Assembly: GCF_014306135.1 (NCBI RefSeq)
Contig: NZ_JACRWD010000004.1
Span: forward strand, 104,708-168,707
Source of the DNA: Paraclostridium hominis
Lineage (GTDB): Bacteria; Bacillota; Clostridia; Peptostreptococcales; Peptostreptococcaceae
Length of the DNA: 64,000 nt
Direction of reading: 5' to 3'
Positions 16,009 through 24,759 of the stretch are shown here, piece after piece. Every line of letters starts with the position of its first letter. Position 1 is the stretch's first letter. Under the pieces are notes generated by a model, which made no database searches, was not told the DNA's origin, and saw only the letters and a list, made by a program, of their open reading frames with translations. The translations under genes were made by a program, and so were the position numbers.

Positions 16009-17022
16009 TTGGCTAAAAAGAGAATAGGAAGTAGGACTGTTAAATTAGAAAATGGACCTGTAATAATATCTACTTCATCTATAGTAGGGCCTAAAGAAGC
16101 TCAAGGACCATTAAAAGATTATTTTGATATAAAGCTAGATGATGATTTATATGGAGAAAAGAGTTGGGAATTTGCAGAAAGTAAAATGGTTCAAACTGTT
16201 GTAGAACATGCTGTAAAAAAAGCTAATAAAACAATAAACGATGTAAATTATATGGTAGCAGGAGATTTATTAAATCAACTTTTATCAACTTCATTTGCTG
16301 CCAGGGAAGTTAGTATACCTTTTTTAGGTGTATATGGGGCATGTTCCACAATGGCACAGTCACTATCTATTGGATCTATGTTAATTGATGGAGGATTTGC
16401 AGATTTAGTTGTAGCCTCTACATCAAGTCATTATTGTACAGCCGAAAGACAATTTAGATTTCCTTTAGAATTAGGAAATCAAAAACCTATGACCGCTCAG
16501 TGGACAGTTACAGGATCCGGATGCTCTCTATTGTCAAGTAAAGGAAATGGTCCAAAAGTAAAATATATAACCATAGGAAAAGTAATAGATGAAGGTATAA
16601 CTGATGCTAACAACATGGGAGCAGCAATGGCTCCGGCAGCCGTAGATACTATATATTCTTATTTTAATGATACCAAAGATGATCCTAATAGCTTTGATAT
16701 GATTGCTACTGGTGATTTAGGCAAGGTTGGTATGCAAATAGCTATAGATTTATTAAAAGAAAAAGGTATTGATATATCTAAGGTATATACTGATTGTGGA
16801 GTTGAAATATTTGATTTGGAAAATCAAGATGTTCACTGTGGCGGTAGTGGATGTGGATGTTCAGCATCTGTATTTAATGGATATATATATAAAATGTTAA
16901 AGGATAAAAAATTTAATAAAGTAATGTTAGTTTCAACTGGAGCATTATTGTCACCAACAAGTACGTTGCAAAAAGAAAGTATACCGAGTGTAGCCCATGC
17001 AGTAATAATAGCTAATGAATAA
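16009..17022 (+). CDS. spoVAD: Stage V sporulation protein AD
   Basis: Thiolase-fold protein of 337 residues that binds dipicolinic acid and helps load it into the spore. It shows the family motifs YGACSTMAQSLSIG, the ASTSSHYCTAERQFRFP stretch, and the Cys-rich HCGGSGCGCSAS near the C-terminus. It starts with TTG at 16009, supported by AAAGGGG 8 nt upstream. No ATG lies near the conserved N-terminus. Confidence 0.94.
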   Translation: MAKKRIGSRTVKLENGPVIISTSSIVGPKEAQGPLKDYFDIKLDDDLYGEKSWEFAESKMVQTVVEHAVKKANKTINDVNYMVAGDLLNQLLSTSFAAREVSIPFLGVYGACSTMAQSLSIGSMLIDGGFADLVVASTSSHYCTAERQFRFPLELGNQKPMTAQWTVTGSGCSLLSSKGNGPKVKYITIGKVIDEGITDANNMGAAMAPAAVDTIYSYFNDTKDDPNSFDMIATGDLGKVGMQIAIDLLKEKGIDISKVYTDCGVEIFDLENQDVHCGGSGCGCSASVFNGYIYKMLKDKKFNKVMLVSTGALLSPTSTLQKESIPSVAHAVIIANE

Positions 17023-17034
17023 GAGGTGTGTATT

Positions 17035-17397
17035 ATGATAATAGACTATCTAAAAGTATTTCTAGTAGGCGGGATTATATGTCTAATTGCACAAATAATG
17101 ATGGATTATTTCAAGTTACAGACACCATATATAATGGTCACTTATGTAACTACTGGAGTAATTTTAAGTTTTCTAGGAATTTATGAACGTATAGTTGATT
17201 TTGGAGCAGCAGGTGCGACTGTTCCTATAATTGGATTTGGATATTCACTATATAATGGTGTTATAAAAGCTATAGAACAAGATGGATTTATGGGAGTGTT
17301 TACAGGAGGAGTAACTGCTACAGCAGGAGGAATAGCCGCTGCTATATTCTTTGGATATTTGATGGCTGTTATATTTACTCCAAAAGCAAAGCCATAA
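17035..17397 (+). CDS. spoVAE: Stage V sporulation protein AE
   Basis: Membrane protein of 120 residues with four predicted helices, homologous in fold to SpoVAC (shared GIY and PIxGF motifs), third member of the minimal AC-AD-AE set seen in Clostridia. ATG 17035 is chosen because AAGAGGTG precedes it. The in-frame GTG at 17026 overlaps that site. Confidence 0.92.
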   Translation: MIIDYLKVFLVGGIICLIAQIMMDYFKLQTPYIMVTYVTTGVILSFLGIYERIVDFGAAGATVPIIGFGYSLYNGVIKAIEQDGFMGVFTGGVTATAGGIAAAIFFGYLMAVIFTPKAKP

Positions 17398-17400
17398 AAT

Positions 17401-17438
17401 AAAAGAACTATATGATAAATCATATAGTTCTTCTTTTT
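17401..17438. terminator. Bidirectional terminator spoVAE / PBP gene
   Basis: 13-bp stem AAGAACTATATGA with loop TAAA between convergent genes, with A-rich and T-rich flanks. Confidence 0.85.
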
Positions 17439-20130
17439 ATGCAGCCGGTGGAGCTGGCTGAGTATTTGTAGCCGGTGGAGTTGGTTGAGTATTTGTAGCT
17501 GGTGGAGTTGGGGTAGTTTGACCTGTACCACCAGAACCATTAGTTGTTGTGTCACCAGTATTACCACCATTGCCTTGGTTAGGTGAAGTAGTACCTGAAT
17601 TAGGGGTACTACTATTATTGCCACCAGTTGCATTATCTCCTGGATTTATATTTTCAGGAGTTTGATTCTCCGTAGGTTGATTCTCTGTATTCTGATTATT
17701 ATTTTCTGTAGAAGGTGTTTCTGGAGCAACTGGCTCAGAATGAACAGCATGTCTACTTGGAGTATGTCCTTTTATAAAAGCAGCAGTTGCAGAGTTGTAA
17801 GCACCTTTACTTACAATTTCACCATTTATTAAATTTATATTGAAAAATTCTATATTACTAGGCTTTTTAAAATCAGTAGCCTTAAGATTACCATGAACTT
17901 TTTTCATTACATTAGCCCATAATTTTGCAGAAGTTGAACTTCCTTTTACAACACCTCTACGAGGTAAAGTTTCTTTTGTTTTAGGGATAGTTCTATAGTC
18001 ATCTCCTATATAAGTAGACCCTACATAATAAGGAGTATATCCTACAAACCAAGCATCTTTATTACCATTTGTAGTACCTGTTTTACCAGCCACAGGCATA
18101 TCACCAAGGCTAGCAGCACGACCTGTACCTTCTGTAATAACAGCTTTCATCATATCTGTAAGAACATATGCAATTTCAGGTTCAACTACCTTATGTTCTG
18201 ACGGTGTATTTTGTATTAATACTTGTCCATCAGAAGATTCAACAGTTGTAAATGTAATAGGTTCAACATAAATTCCTCCATTTGCTAACGTACCATAAGC
18301 AGCAGCCATATCAAGAGGAGAAACTCCTTTTGTCATACCACCTAAAGTAAGTGCGGAGAATTTTCTATCCTCACCTCCTGGTCCATCTTTAAGATCTGAT
18401 AAACCAAAATTCTTTAAGTAATCAAGCATAACATCTATTGAATCATTATATGAATTACCAAGTGTTTCAGCAACTTTAACAGCTATTGTATTTGAAGACA
18501 TAGCTAATGCTTTACGCATTGTCATAGATCCAGAACCAGATGTTGTAGTTTTTGGATCCCATTTATTATTTTCAGCAAATTTGTAACCGCCACGTGAATC
18601 ACTAAATACATCAGCTTGATTTTTACCATTATCAATAGCAGGTGTATAAACTGCTAAAGGTTTTATAGTAGAACCAGGTTGATGAGGTGAAGTAGCACGA
18701 TTTAAAACTTTTCTAGCTTTTATTTCTCTACCACCCATTAAAGATTTAATTTGTCCAGTTCTATAGTCTAAAATAACCATTGCAGCTTGTGGCTGAGGAA
18801 CTCCATCTGGACCTATTATATGACCTGGGAAGTTATCTCTATTATTAAATTCACTTTCTAAGTCTTTTTGCATATCTTTATCTATTGTAGTACGTATCTT
18901 TAAGCCACCATTAAAGTATAAGTTATGAGCTTCAGCATCTGTATAACCTTGAGCTATAAGGCTTTTTATAACATCACCTTCTATAAGGTCTTCAACTGTA
19001 GAGGCTGGCTTTTTAGTTGGCTTAGGTAATTTTATTTCTATTTTTTGAGCAACAGCTTTATCGTGTTCTTCTTGAGTAAGATATCCAAGCTCTAACATTT
19101 TCATTAAAACTGTTTCTTGTCTTTTCTTAGATTCAGGATTTAATTCTACCTTTCTACAAACCATAGTACCATCTTTTAATTGTTTGTAGTAATCATCATC
19201 AGGTAAAAGTCCCCATTGATATAGTTTGTCTATCATATCAAGCTCAGTTTTAGTAGGATCATCAAAATTATCATCTTTACTATTTACATAGAACTTTAGT
19301 TTTTGTTCTAAATCTTTTTTAGTTTCAGTTCCGTCTAATTTAGTAGTTTGGTATGCTGCATATTTATTTGGATTTTGAGTTATACCAACAATCATTGCAC
19401 CTTCAGCAGTTGTAAGATCTTTTGCATGTTTATCAAAATATGCATTAGCTGCAGCTTCAACTCCTATTGCACCACTTCCAAAATAAGCACTATTTAAATA
19501 AAGTTCTAATATTTGTTCTTTTGTAAGGGTCTTATCCATTTCTAAAGCATAATAGATATCTTTAATTTTACGAACTATAGAAACTTCTTTAGATGTTAAT
19601 AAGTTCTTAGATACCTGCATAGGTATTGTACTTCCTCCAGGAGAAGAAGATGTTAATAGGTTTGATACAGCGGCTCTAGCAAGCCCTTTGAAGTCTACAC
19701 CATTATGATCATAAAATCTCTCATCTTCTATAGACACAAGTGCATGCTGAAGGTTTATGGGCATATCTTTTACAGAAATAGGAACCTTTTTATTATCTGT
19801 AGGAGGGTTACCCATTAACGATCCATCGTTATATAAAAGTTCAGTTACTGTATCAACTTTTTTATCAAGTGCAGCTTTAGTTATTGGTTGTACATCTTTT
19901 AAAGCTACAAAGACTAATGCCGATGAAGCAGCAACACCTAAAACCAGTGTAACTAAAAGAGCTACACCAATTGCTCTTAGTACTTTAAATTTATCTTTTT
20001 TATTAGACCCACTAGTACTCTTTTTACTACTATTCTTAGTAGTTTTTTTTGATGAGTTAGTAGTCTTAGTACTAGAGGAACTAACCTTTTTTCTTCGAAT
20101 TTTATTTTTGTTATTATTATCATTTACCAT
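17437..20130 (-). CDS. Class A penicillin-binding protein (bifunctional transglycosylase/transpeptidase)
   Basis: Membrane-anchored peptidoglycan polymerase of 897 residues. The order is: a basic Ser/Thr/Lys-rich cytoplasmic tail (1-47), one transmembrane helix (about 50-74), a GT51 domain with EDERFYDHNGVDFKGLARA, and a transpeptidase with STIK (PGSTIKPLAVY), SSN and KTGTT motifs. A C-terminal low-complexity tail of ~110 residues is rich in Pro, Thr, Asn, Gly and Gln. The tail ends in a 9-residue repeat encoded by 27-bp units. It probably corresponds to PBP1a/PonA. The ATG follows AAGGAGG, and an extended -10 promoter is upstream. Confidence 0.94.
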   Translation of the reverse strand: MVNDNNNKNKIRRKKVSSSSTKTTNSSKKTTKNSSKKSTSGSNKKDKFKVLRAIGVALLVTLVLGVAASSALVFVALKDVQPITKAALDKKVDTVTELLYNDGSLMGNPPTDNKKVPISVKDMPINLQHALVSIEDERFYDHNGVDFKGLARAAVSNLLTSSSPGGSTIPMQVSKNLLTSKEVSIVRKIKDIYYALEMDKTLTKEQILELYLNSAYFGSGAIGVEAAANAYFDKHAKDLTTAEGAMIVGITQNPNKYAAYQTTKLDGTETKKDLEQKLKFYVNSKDDNFDDPTKTELDMIDKLYQWGLLPDDDYYKQLKDGTMVCRKVELNPESKKRQETVLMKMLELGYLTQEEHDKAVAQKIEIKLPKPTKKPASTVEDLIEGDVIKSLIAQGYTDAEAHNLYFNGGLKIRTTIDKDMQKDLESEFNNRDNFPGHIIGPDGVPQPQAAMVILDYRTGQIKSLMGGREIKARKVLNRATSPHQPGSTIKPLAVYTPAIDNGKNQADVFSDSRGGYKFAENNKWDPKTTTSGSGSMTMRKALAMSSNTIAVKVAETLGNSYNDSIDVMLDYLKNFGLSDLKDGPGGEDRKFSALTLGGMTKGVSPLDMAAAYGTLANGGIYVEPITFTTVESSDGQVLIQNTPSEHKVVEPEIAYVLTDMMKAVITEGTGRAASLGDMPVAGKTGTTNGNKDAWFVGYTPYYVGSTYIGDDYRTIPKTKETLPRRGVVKGSSTSAKLWANVMKKVHGNLKATDFKKPSNIEFFNINLINGEIVSKGAYNSATAAFIKGHTPSRHAVHSEPVAPETPSTENNNQNTENQPTENQTPENINPGDNATGGNNSSTPNSGTTSPNQGNGGNTGDTTTNGSGGTGQTTPTPPATNTQPTPPATNTQPAPPAA
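17441..17521. repeat. Three 27-bp tandem repeats in the PBP tail
   Basis: Units at 17441-17467, 17468-17494 and 17495-17521, encoding on the minus strand copies of a PPATNTQPT-like nonapeptide. The first two units differ at three positions. The third diverges at its end. Such units readily change copy number. Confidence 0.85.
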
Positions 20131-20158
20131 GAAATTAACCTCCTTACTATAAGACTAT

Positions 20159-20167
20159 ATTATACCA
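20159..20167 (-). promoter_or_regulatory. Extended -10 of the PBP gene
   Basis: On the minus strand, TGGTATAAT (hexamer 20164-20159), about 30 bp before the start codon. No clear -35. Confidence 0.45.
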
Positions 20168-20248
20168 TATATGTAAATAGTTTTGTATTTTATAGATAAA
20201 AATGAATATTATGTAAATAATTAATTAACATAGTATAAGTGCCATTAA

Positions 20249-20277
20249 TTGAATTTAGTATTTAACTATGATACAAT
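20249..20277 (+). promoter_or_regulatory. tyrS promoter
   Basis: -35 TTGAAT (20249-20254), 17-bp spacer, -10 TACAAT (20272-20277). The leader is only about 40 nt, so there is no room for a T-box. Confidence 0.55.
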
Positions 20278-20325
20278 ATTAATTATTTTTAGCAAGTATA
20301 AAAAAAATATGTGTGAGGTGTACAT

Positions 20326-21546
20326 ATGATCGAAATAAATGAACAAATGAAAATAATTAAAAAAGGTGTAGCTGAAATTATATCAGAAGAAGATATTATT
20401 AAAAAATTAGAAAAATCAGCAAAAGAAAACAAACCACTTACAATAAAGTTAGGATTAGACCCTTCTGCTCCAGACATCCATTTAGGACATACTGTAGTAT
20501 TAAGAAAGATGAAGGCATTTCAAGATTTAGGGCATCAAGTAGTTATAATAATAGGTGATGCTACAGGAATGATAGGAGATCCAACAGGAAAATCAGCAGT
20601 TAGAAAACAATTATCGCATGATCAAGTTTTAGAAAATGCAAAAACTTATCAAGATCAAATATTTAAAATACTAGATAGAGAAAAAACTATAGTTAAGTTT
20701 AATAGTGAATGGTTACAAGCTATGAATTTTATGGATGTAGCAAATTTAGCATCTAAGTATACAGTAGCTAGAATGTTAGAAAGAGATGACTTTAAAAAGA
20801 GATTTGCATCAAATCAGTCAATATCAATACATGAGTTTTTCTATCCATTAATGCAAGGATATGACTCAGTTGCAATAAAAGCTGATATTGAAATGGGTGG
20901 AACAGATCAAAAGTTTAATATATTAATGGGTAGAACACTTCAAAAAGAATATGACCAAGAACCACAAGTTGCTTTATTAATGCCTATAATAGAAGGTACT
21001 GATGGAGTTAAAAAAATGAGTAAATCATTAGGAAACTATATAGGAATAAGTGAAGAACCAAATGATATGTATGGTAAGACAATGTCTATTCCAGATGAAC
21101 TTATAATAAGATACTTTGAATTAGTTACGGATGAACATCCTGATTCAATAGAAGCTATGAAATCAGATATGGAACAAGATAAAGTTAATCCAAGAGATTT
21201 AAAAATGAAATTAGCAAAAGAAGTAGTTAAATTATATCATGGAGAAGAAAAAGCATTAGAAGCAGAACAATACTTTAAATCTGTATTTCAAAAAAGAAAT
21301 ATGCCAGATGATATAGCTGAAATGGAAATTTCTATAGAAGATGCTGAAGAAGGATTATTCTTTATACCTAAGGTAGTGACTTCATTAAAGCTATCACCAT
21401 CTACAAGTGAAGCTAGAAGATTATTAAAACAAGGCGGAATAAAGCTTAATGGTGAAAAATTAGAAGTTGATAAAGTAGCTTTAAAAGACGAAGATATAAT
21501 ACAAGTAGGAAAAAGAAAATTTGCAAAATTAATAATTAAGAAGTAA
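20326..21546 (+). CDS. tyrS: Tyrosyl-tRNA synthetase
   Basis: Charges tRNA-Tyr. Class I synthetase of 406 residues with the HIGH-like motif HLGH (PDIHLGHTVVL), the KMSKS motif KKMSKS, and a C-terminal S4 RNA-binding domain (SEARRLLKQGGIKLNGEKL). The start has GAGGTG at a proper distance. It is ended by a G-rich terminator whose 3' arm serves as the ribosome site of the next gene, yunB. Confidence 0.96.
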   Translation: MIEINEQMKIIKKGVAEIISEEDIIKKLEKSAKENKPLTIKLGLDPSAPDIHLGHTVVLRKMKAFQDLGHQVVIIIGDATGMIGDPTGKSAVRKQLSHDQVLENAKTYQDQIFKILDREKTIVKFNSEWLQAMNFMDVANLASKYTVARMLERDDFKKRFASNQSISIHEFFYPLMQGYDSVAIKADIEMGGTDQKFNILMGRTLQKEYDQEPQVALLMPIIEGTDGVKKMSKSLGNYIGISEEPNDMYGKTMSIPDELIIRYFELVTDEHPDSIEAMKSDMEQDKVNPRDLKMKLAKEVVKLYHGEEKALEAEQYFKSVFQKRNMPDDIAEMEISIEDAEEGLFFIPKVVTSLKLSPSTSEARRLLKQGGIKLNGEKLEVDKVALKDEDIIQVGKRKFAKLIIKK

Positions 21547-21550
21547 TTTA

Positions 21551-21588
21551 AAGCCCTCCTTACATAAAATGTTAAGGGGGGCTTTTTA
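21551..21588 (+). terminator. tyrS terminator that contains the yunB Shine-Dalgarno
   Basis: Stem AAGCCCTCCTTA (21551-21562) with TTAAGGGGGGCTT (21572-21584), ending in T5. GGGGGG at 21576-21581 lies 7 nt before the yunB ATG at 21589, so the terminator arm is also the ribosome binding site. Confidence 0.8.
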
Positions 21589-22287
21589 ATGAAAAAAATA
21601 TTAGTAAAAAAAAGAAAAGATAAAATAAAGAAAAATATATTTATATTTATACTGATTTTTATACTATCTATACTAATAGGCAGTTTTATATATATAGACG
21701 ATAAACTTAGACCTACTATAACGGTGATAGCAGAGACTAAAGCTGAAGAGCTTGCTAATAAGTCTATTAATAAAGCTGTTTCAAGTGTTATAGATAATAA
21801 TATAAAGTATGAAAATTTAATTAATGTAAAAACAGGAGAAGATGGAAATATAGTTATGATGCAAGCAAATTCCATAATTATGAATGAGATAGCATCAAAA
21901 GTTGCTTTGGAAATACAATCAGAGATGAAAAAAATTAAAACAACATCTACATATATACCAATAGGAACTGCTATAGGAAGCCCATTATTAGCTAAATATG
22001 GTCCCAAAATAAAAGTATCTATAGAACCAATAGGAACTGTATATGTAGATTTTGGAACTGATTTTGAATCATCTGGAATAAACCAAACTAGACATAGAAT
22101 ATATTTAAAAGCTAAAACTCAAGTAAAGGTAGTAGTTCCTCTTACTACATCTACAAAAGAAGTAAAAATACAAATACCTATATGTGAAACTGTAATAGTG
22201 GGGGACGTTCCACAAAGTTATGTTAATGTTCCTAAAGATGAAATAACAAATATATTACCTAATGAAACTACAATAAAATCAAAATAA
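21589..22287 (+). CDS. yunB: Sporulation protein YunB
   Basis: Protein of 232 residues with a basic N-terminus, one membrane anchor (about 17-36) and an extracytoplasmic domain with the family pattern DDKLRPTITVIAETKAEELANKSI. In Bacillus YunB is a sigma-E dependent protein needed for normal spores; its biochemical role is unknown. The start codon is directly behind the tyrS terminator. An independent sporulation promoter within tyrS would be needed for timed expression and was not identified. Confidence 0.85.
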   Translation: MKKILVKKRKDKIKKNIFIFILIFILSILIGSFIYIDDKLRPTITVIAETKAEELANKSINKAVSSVIDNNIKYENLINVKTGEDGNIVMMQANSIIMNEIASKVALEIQSEMKKIKTTSTYIPIGTAIGSPLLAKYGPKIKVSIEPIGTVYVDFGTDFESSGINQTRHRIYLKAKTQVKVVVPLTTSTKEVKIQIPICETVIVGDVPQSYVNVPKDEITNILPNETTIKSK

Positions 22288-22309
22288 AGAGGGAGTTATT
22301 CTCCCTCTA
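22280..22309 (-). terminator. Terminator of the SpoIVB-type gene
   Basis: Minus-strand hairpin AGAGGGAG-AATAA-CTCCCTCT followed by TTATTTT. The stem lies partly inside the last codons of the gene. Confidence 0.6.
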
Positions 22310-23249
22310 ACATCCATCCTATATAAACTCCATATCCTATAGATGGATCATTTTCAACTGCATGAGAAATAGCACCTATAATTTTATCATTTTGTATTAT
22401 TGGAGTACCACTCATTCCTTGAACTATTCCACCAGTCATAGATAATAATTTTTTATCTTTTATTTCTATCTTGAATGTTTTAGATTCAGGATTTCTTTGT
22501 TTCTTTACATTTAATATAGATATTTCATATTCTTTAGCATCGTCATTTGATATTTGCAAAAGTATAGATGCTTTTCCTGGCTTTATTTCATTTAAATGAG
22601 CTACTTTATATTTTTTAAATTTAGAAAAATCTGATGCATGAATTTTCCCTTTAATCCCAAAATTTGTATTATCTTTGAAATTACCTATAAATTCACTTTT
22701 TTGACCATTAATACATCCAACATTACCTTTATAAGATTTGTCAATTATTAAATTGTGTGTTGTTGACACAGAACCATTTTTAATAGATAAACTTCTATTT
22801 AATCCAACACTTAAAGGGTGTGCTACTGCACCAAAAGTATTATTTATAGGATTAATATAAGTTAATGTTGCAAATCCAGAAATAATATTATTGAAATTAA
22901 CTTTTTCAAGGATATCCTTACTTACACTTAAATTTGAGATTTCATTATTTCTTTTGATTTCTACTTTTACAAAATTATCATTTGGCAATGAATTTAATAA
23001 GTTAGAAAAATCAGCGTAATTATTTATCTTAGTATCATTTACAGATATTAATGAGTCACCAATTTTAAATGGAGAATCATTAAAAGTATTTCGTACCATT
23101 AAAGATTGCAATTCAGCATCTATTTGCATTATATTTCCTATAGGAATTAAATACTTTGAATCATTTTTTATATTGGCTTCTGCATAAATAAATCCTACAG
23201 AGAAAAAATATAATAAAAGCGAAATTGCCAAGAATTTTTTTAATTTCAC
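22296..23249 (-). CDS. SpoIVB-type serine peptidase (family S55)
   Basis: Protein of 317 residues with an N-terminal signal/anchor (MKLKKFLAISLLLYFFSVG), a PDZ-like segment (FKIGDSLISVNDTKI), a conserved catalytic His in FGAVAHPLSVG, and the active-site Ser in GMSGTPII near the C-terminus. In Bacillus SpoIVB is secreted by the forespore and triggers pro-sigma-K processing. It is shorter than Bacillus SpoIVB (about 425). It starts with GTG, with AGAAGGTG upstream. Clostridia can carry more than one SpoIVB-like protein, so exact orthology is open. Confidence 0.85.
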   Translation of the reverse strand: MKLKKFLAISLLLYFFSVGFIYAEANIKNDSKYLIPIGNIMQIDAELQSLMVRNTFNDSPFKIGDSLISVNDTKINNYADFSNLLNSLPNDNFVKVEIKRNNEISNLSVSKDILEKVNFNNIISGFATLTYINPINNTFGAVAHPLSVGLNRSLSIKNGSVSTTHNLIIDKSYKGNVGCINGQKSEFIGNFKDNTNFGIKGKIHASDFSKFKKYKVAHLNEIKPGKASILLQISNDDAKEYEISILNVKKQRNPESKTFKIEIKDKKLLSMTGGIVQGMSGTPIIQNDKIIGAISHAVENDPSIGYGVYIGWMLEGE

Positions 23250-23381
23250 TAAAACACCTTCTTTCTGATAAAATCATGATGATGTGTATTGGTGCTTCTT
23301 TAATAATAGATTGTGCAGGATGAAAATTTTAATCCATAGAAAACAGACACAATAAAACCATAGTTTTCAAAAAATAAAAAT

Positions 23382-23414
23382 AAGCACCTAAAATATTTGG
23401 TATTTTAAGTGCTT
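23382..23414 (-). terminator. Terminator of the unknown small gene
   Basis: 14-bp arms AAGCACCTAAAATA / TATTTTAAGTGCTT with one mismatch, followed on the minus strand by a T-rich stretch. Confidence 0.7.
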
Positions 23415-23743
23415 TAAATTGTCTTTTTTATCTTTTTTATTTTTTTTCTTTTTTTAGTTTTTGCTTTAGATCTTGTAAGTGCAGTATCAGGAACTGGAGG
23501 GACAAATATATTATCCTGAGAATTTTGATTACAGTTTTTAACAGATCCTATTAATGCTAATTCATCTGATAAAACAGCAAAAAAAGTAGAAAGTATGCTT
23601 ATATCTGTTACACTAACTTCATCAGATATTGCTACAGCTAAAGTAGATGCAAGAACAATATAGTCTACATAACCAAAACGACAAAGTTTTGAATTGTTAT
23701 TATCAATTCTATTAATAACTCTAGTTTTACGTACTTTAGACAT
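23414..23743 (-). CDS. Unknown 109-residue protein with a strongly basic C-terminus
   Basis: I do not recognise a family. The start at the ATG (23743) is set by a perfect TGGAGG 6-8 nt upstream. An upstream in-frame extension of 19 residues would place that site inside the gene. The protein has a central mildly hydrophobic, acidic helix-forming region (VDYIVLASTLAVAISDEVSV), then an Asn-rich stretch and a Lys-rich tail (KAKTKKRKKIKKIKK) that could bind nucleic acid or another polyanion. It sits as a single gene between spoIVB-type and cwlD-like genes, so a spore role is possible but unproven. Confidence 0.7.
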   Translation of the reverse strand: MSKVRKTRVINRIDNNNSKLCRFGYVDYIVLASTLAVAISDEVSVTDISILSTFFAVLSDELALIGSVKNCNQNSQDNIFVPPVPDTALTRSKAKTKKRKKIKKIKKTI

Positions 23744-23883
23744 ATTAACCTCCAAATTACTTATATATAAATGTATATGAAAAGGGATAAGTAATAACAA
23801 CCTAAAAATAAATTAATTACTTTACATAAAAATAAAGCCTATTGCTCAAATTATATATATAAAATTTAGGAAGGAGAAAAAAT

Positions 23884-24663
23884 ATGAAAAAATATAAATT
23901 ATTAGTTGTTGGTATTATAGCTATAGGTATTATATTTATAGGAACTTCAAATCCATTGATGAATTTATATAAATCAACTAATTTTATAAGCAAAGAAAAC
24001 AAAGAAGATGAAAATAAAAATAAAAAGTACATAATATGTATAGATCCAGGTCATCAAGAAAAAGGTGATCCAAACTTAGAGCCAATAGGACCAGGTGCAA
24101 GTTCTAAAAAAGCTAGGGTATCATCAGGAACAACTGGTATAGCAACTAAAAAACCAGAATATAAACTTAATTTAGAAGCGGCTATAGTTCTTAAACATAT
24201 ATTAGAAAATAAAGGATATAGTATTATAATGACAAGAGAAAGTCATGAAGTAAATATAAGTAACTCAGAAAGGGCTATCTTAGCAAATGAAAAAAATGCA
24301 GATTTGGCAATAAGGATACATGCAGATAGTTTAACAAATTCATCAAAAACGGGAGCATCTATACTTATACCTCAAAAAGATGGGAAATACACAAGTGGAA
24401 TATATGAAGAAAGTAATAAATGTGCAATGAATATAAAAAGTAAAATGGATGATGCAAATATACAATTAAATGGTATATTTGAAAGAGGTGATTTAACTGG
24501 ATTTAACTGGTCTAAAGTACCAGCAGTATTGATTGAAATGGGATTTATGAGTAACTATAATGAAGATTTAATGATGTCTAACCCAGAATATCAAAGAAAA
24601 ATGATGCAAAGTGTAGCAGATGGTATAGAAATATATTTAAAAGATAGAGAAAATGGTAATTAA
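23884..24663 (+). CDS. N-acetylmuramoyl-L-alanine amidase, CwlD-like
   Basis: Zinc amidase (Amidase_3) of 259 residues with an N-terminal membrane anchor (about residues 5-25). Zinc and catalytic motifs are CIDPGHQ, a Glu in the LNLEAAIVLK helix, RIHAD, and the general-base Glu in VLIEMGFMSN. CwlD with a deacetylase makes muramic-delta-lactam in spore cortex. The sporulation neighbourhood supports that role, but other Amidase_3 enzymes share these motifs. AAGGAGAAAAA precedes the ATG. Confidence 0.85.
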   Translation: MKKYKLLVVGIIAIGIIFIGTSNPLMNLYKSTNFISKENKEDENKNKKYIICIDPGHQEKGDPNLEPIGPGASSKKARVSSGTTGIATKKPEYKLNLEAAIVLKHILENKGYSIIMTRESHEVNISNSERAILANEKNADLAIRIHADSLTNSSKTGASILIPQKDGKYTSGIYEESNKCAMNIKSKMDDANIQLNGIFERGDLTGFNWSKVPAVLIEMGFMSNYNEDLMMSNPEYQRKMMQSVADGIEIYLKDRENGN

Positions 24664-24678
24664 AAATAAATATAAAGG

Positions 24679-24712
24679 TTAACAAATATTAAAAAAAGTA
24701 ATATATTGTTAA
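24679..24712. repeat. AT-rich inverted repeat between cwlD-like and phospholipase-like genes
   Basis: TTAACAAATATTA, a spacer of about seven bases, then TAATATATTGTTAA: near-perfect dyad. It lacks a GC core or T-tail, so it looks more like an operator than a terminator. Confidence 0.5.
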
Positions 24713-24759
24713 TATCGGAATTAAAATTAAGTTGTAAATACAACTATTAGGTGATTATA

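Noticed and set aside
17181..17633. Minus-strand ORF rich in Leu/Gln/His over spoVAE and the PBP tail
   Set aside because: Out of frame with the real PBP gene and produced by its low-complexity repeats; crosses a terminator.
20168..20325. T-box riboswitch before tyrS (also considered for hisS and aspS)
   Set aside because: Leaders are too short, and no GGTGGNACCGCG-like antiterminator sequence was found.
21288..22007. Long minus-strand ORF opposite tyrS and yunB
   Set aside because: Shadow of two well-supported plus-strand genes; no ribosome site or recognisable domain.
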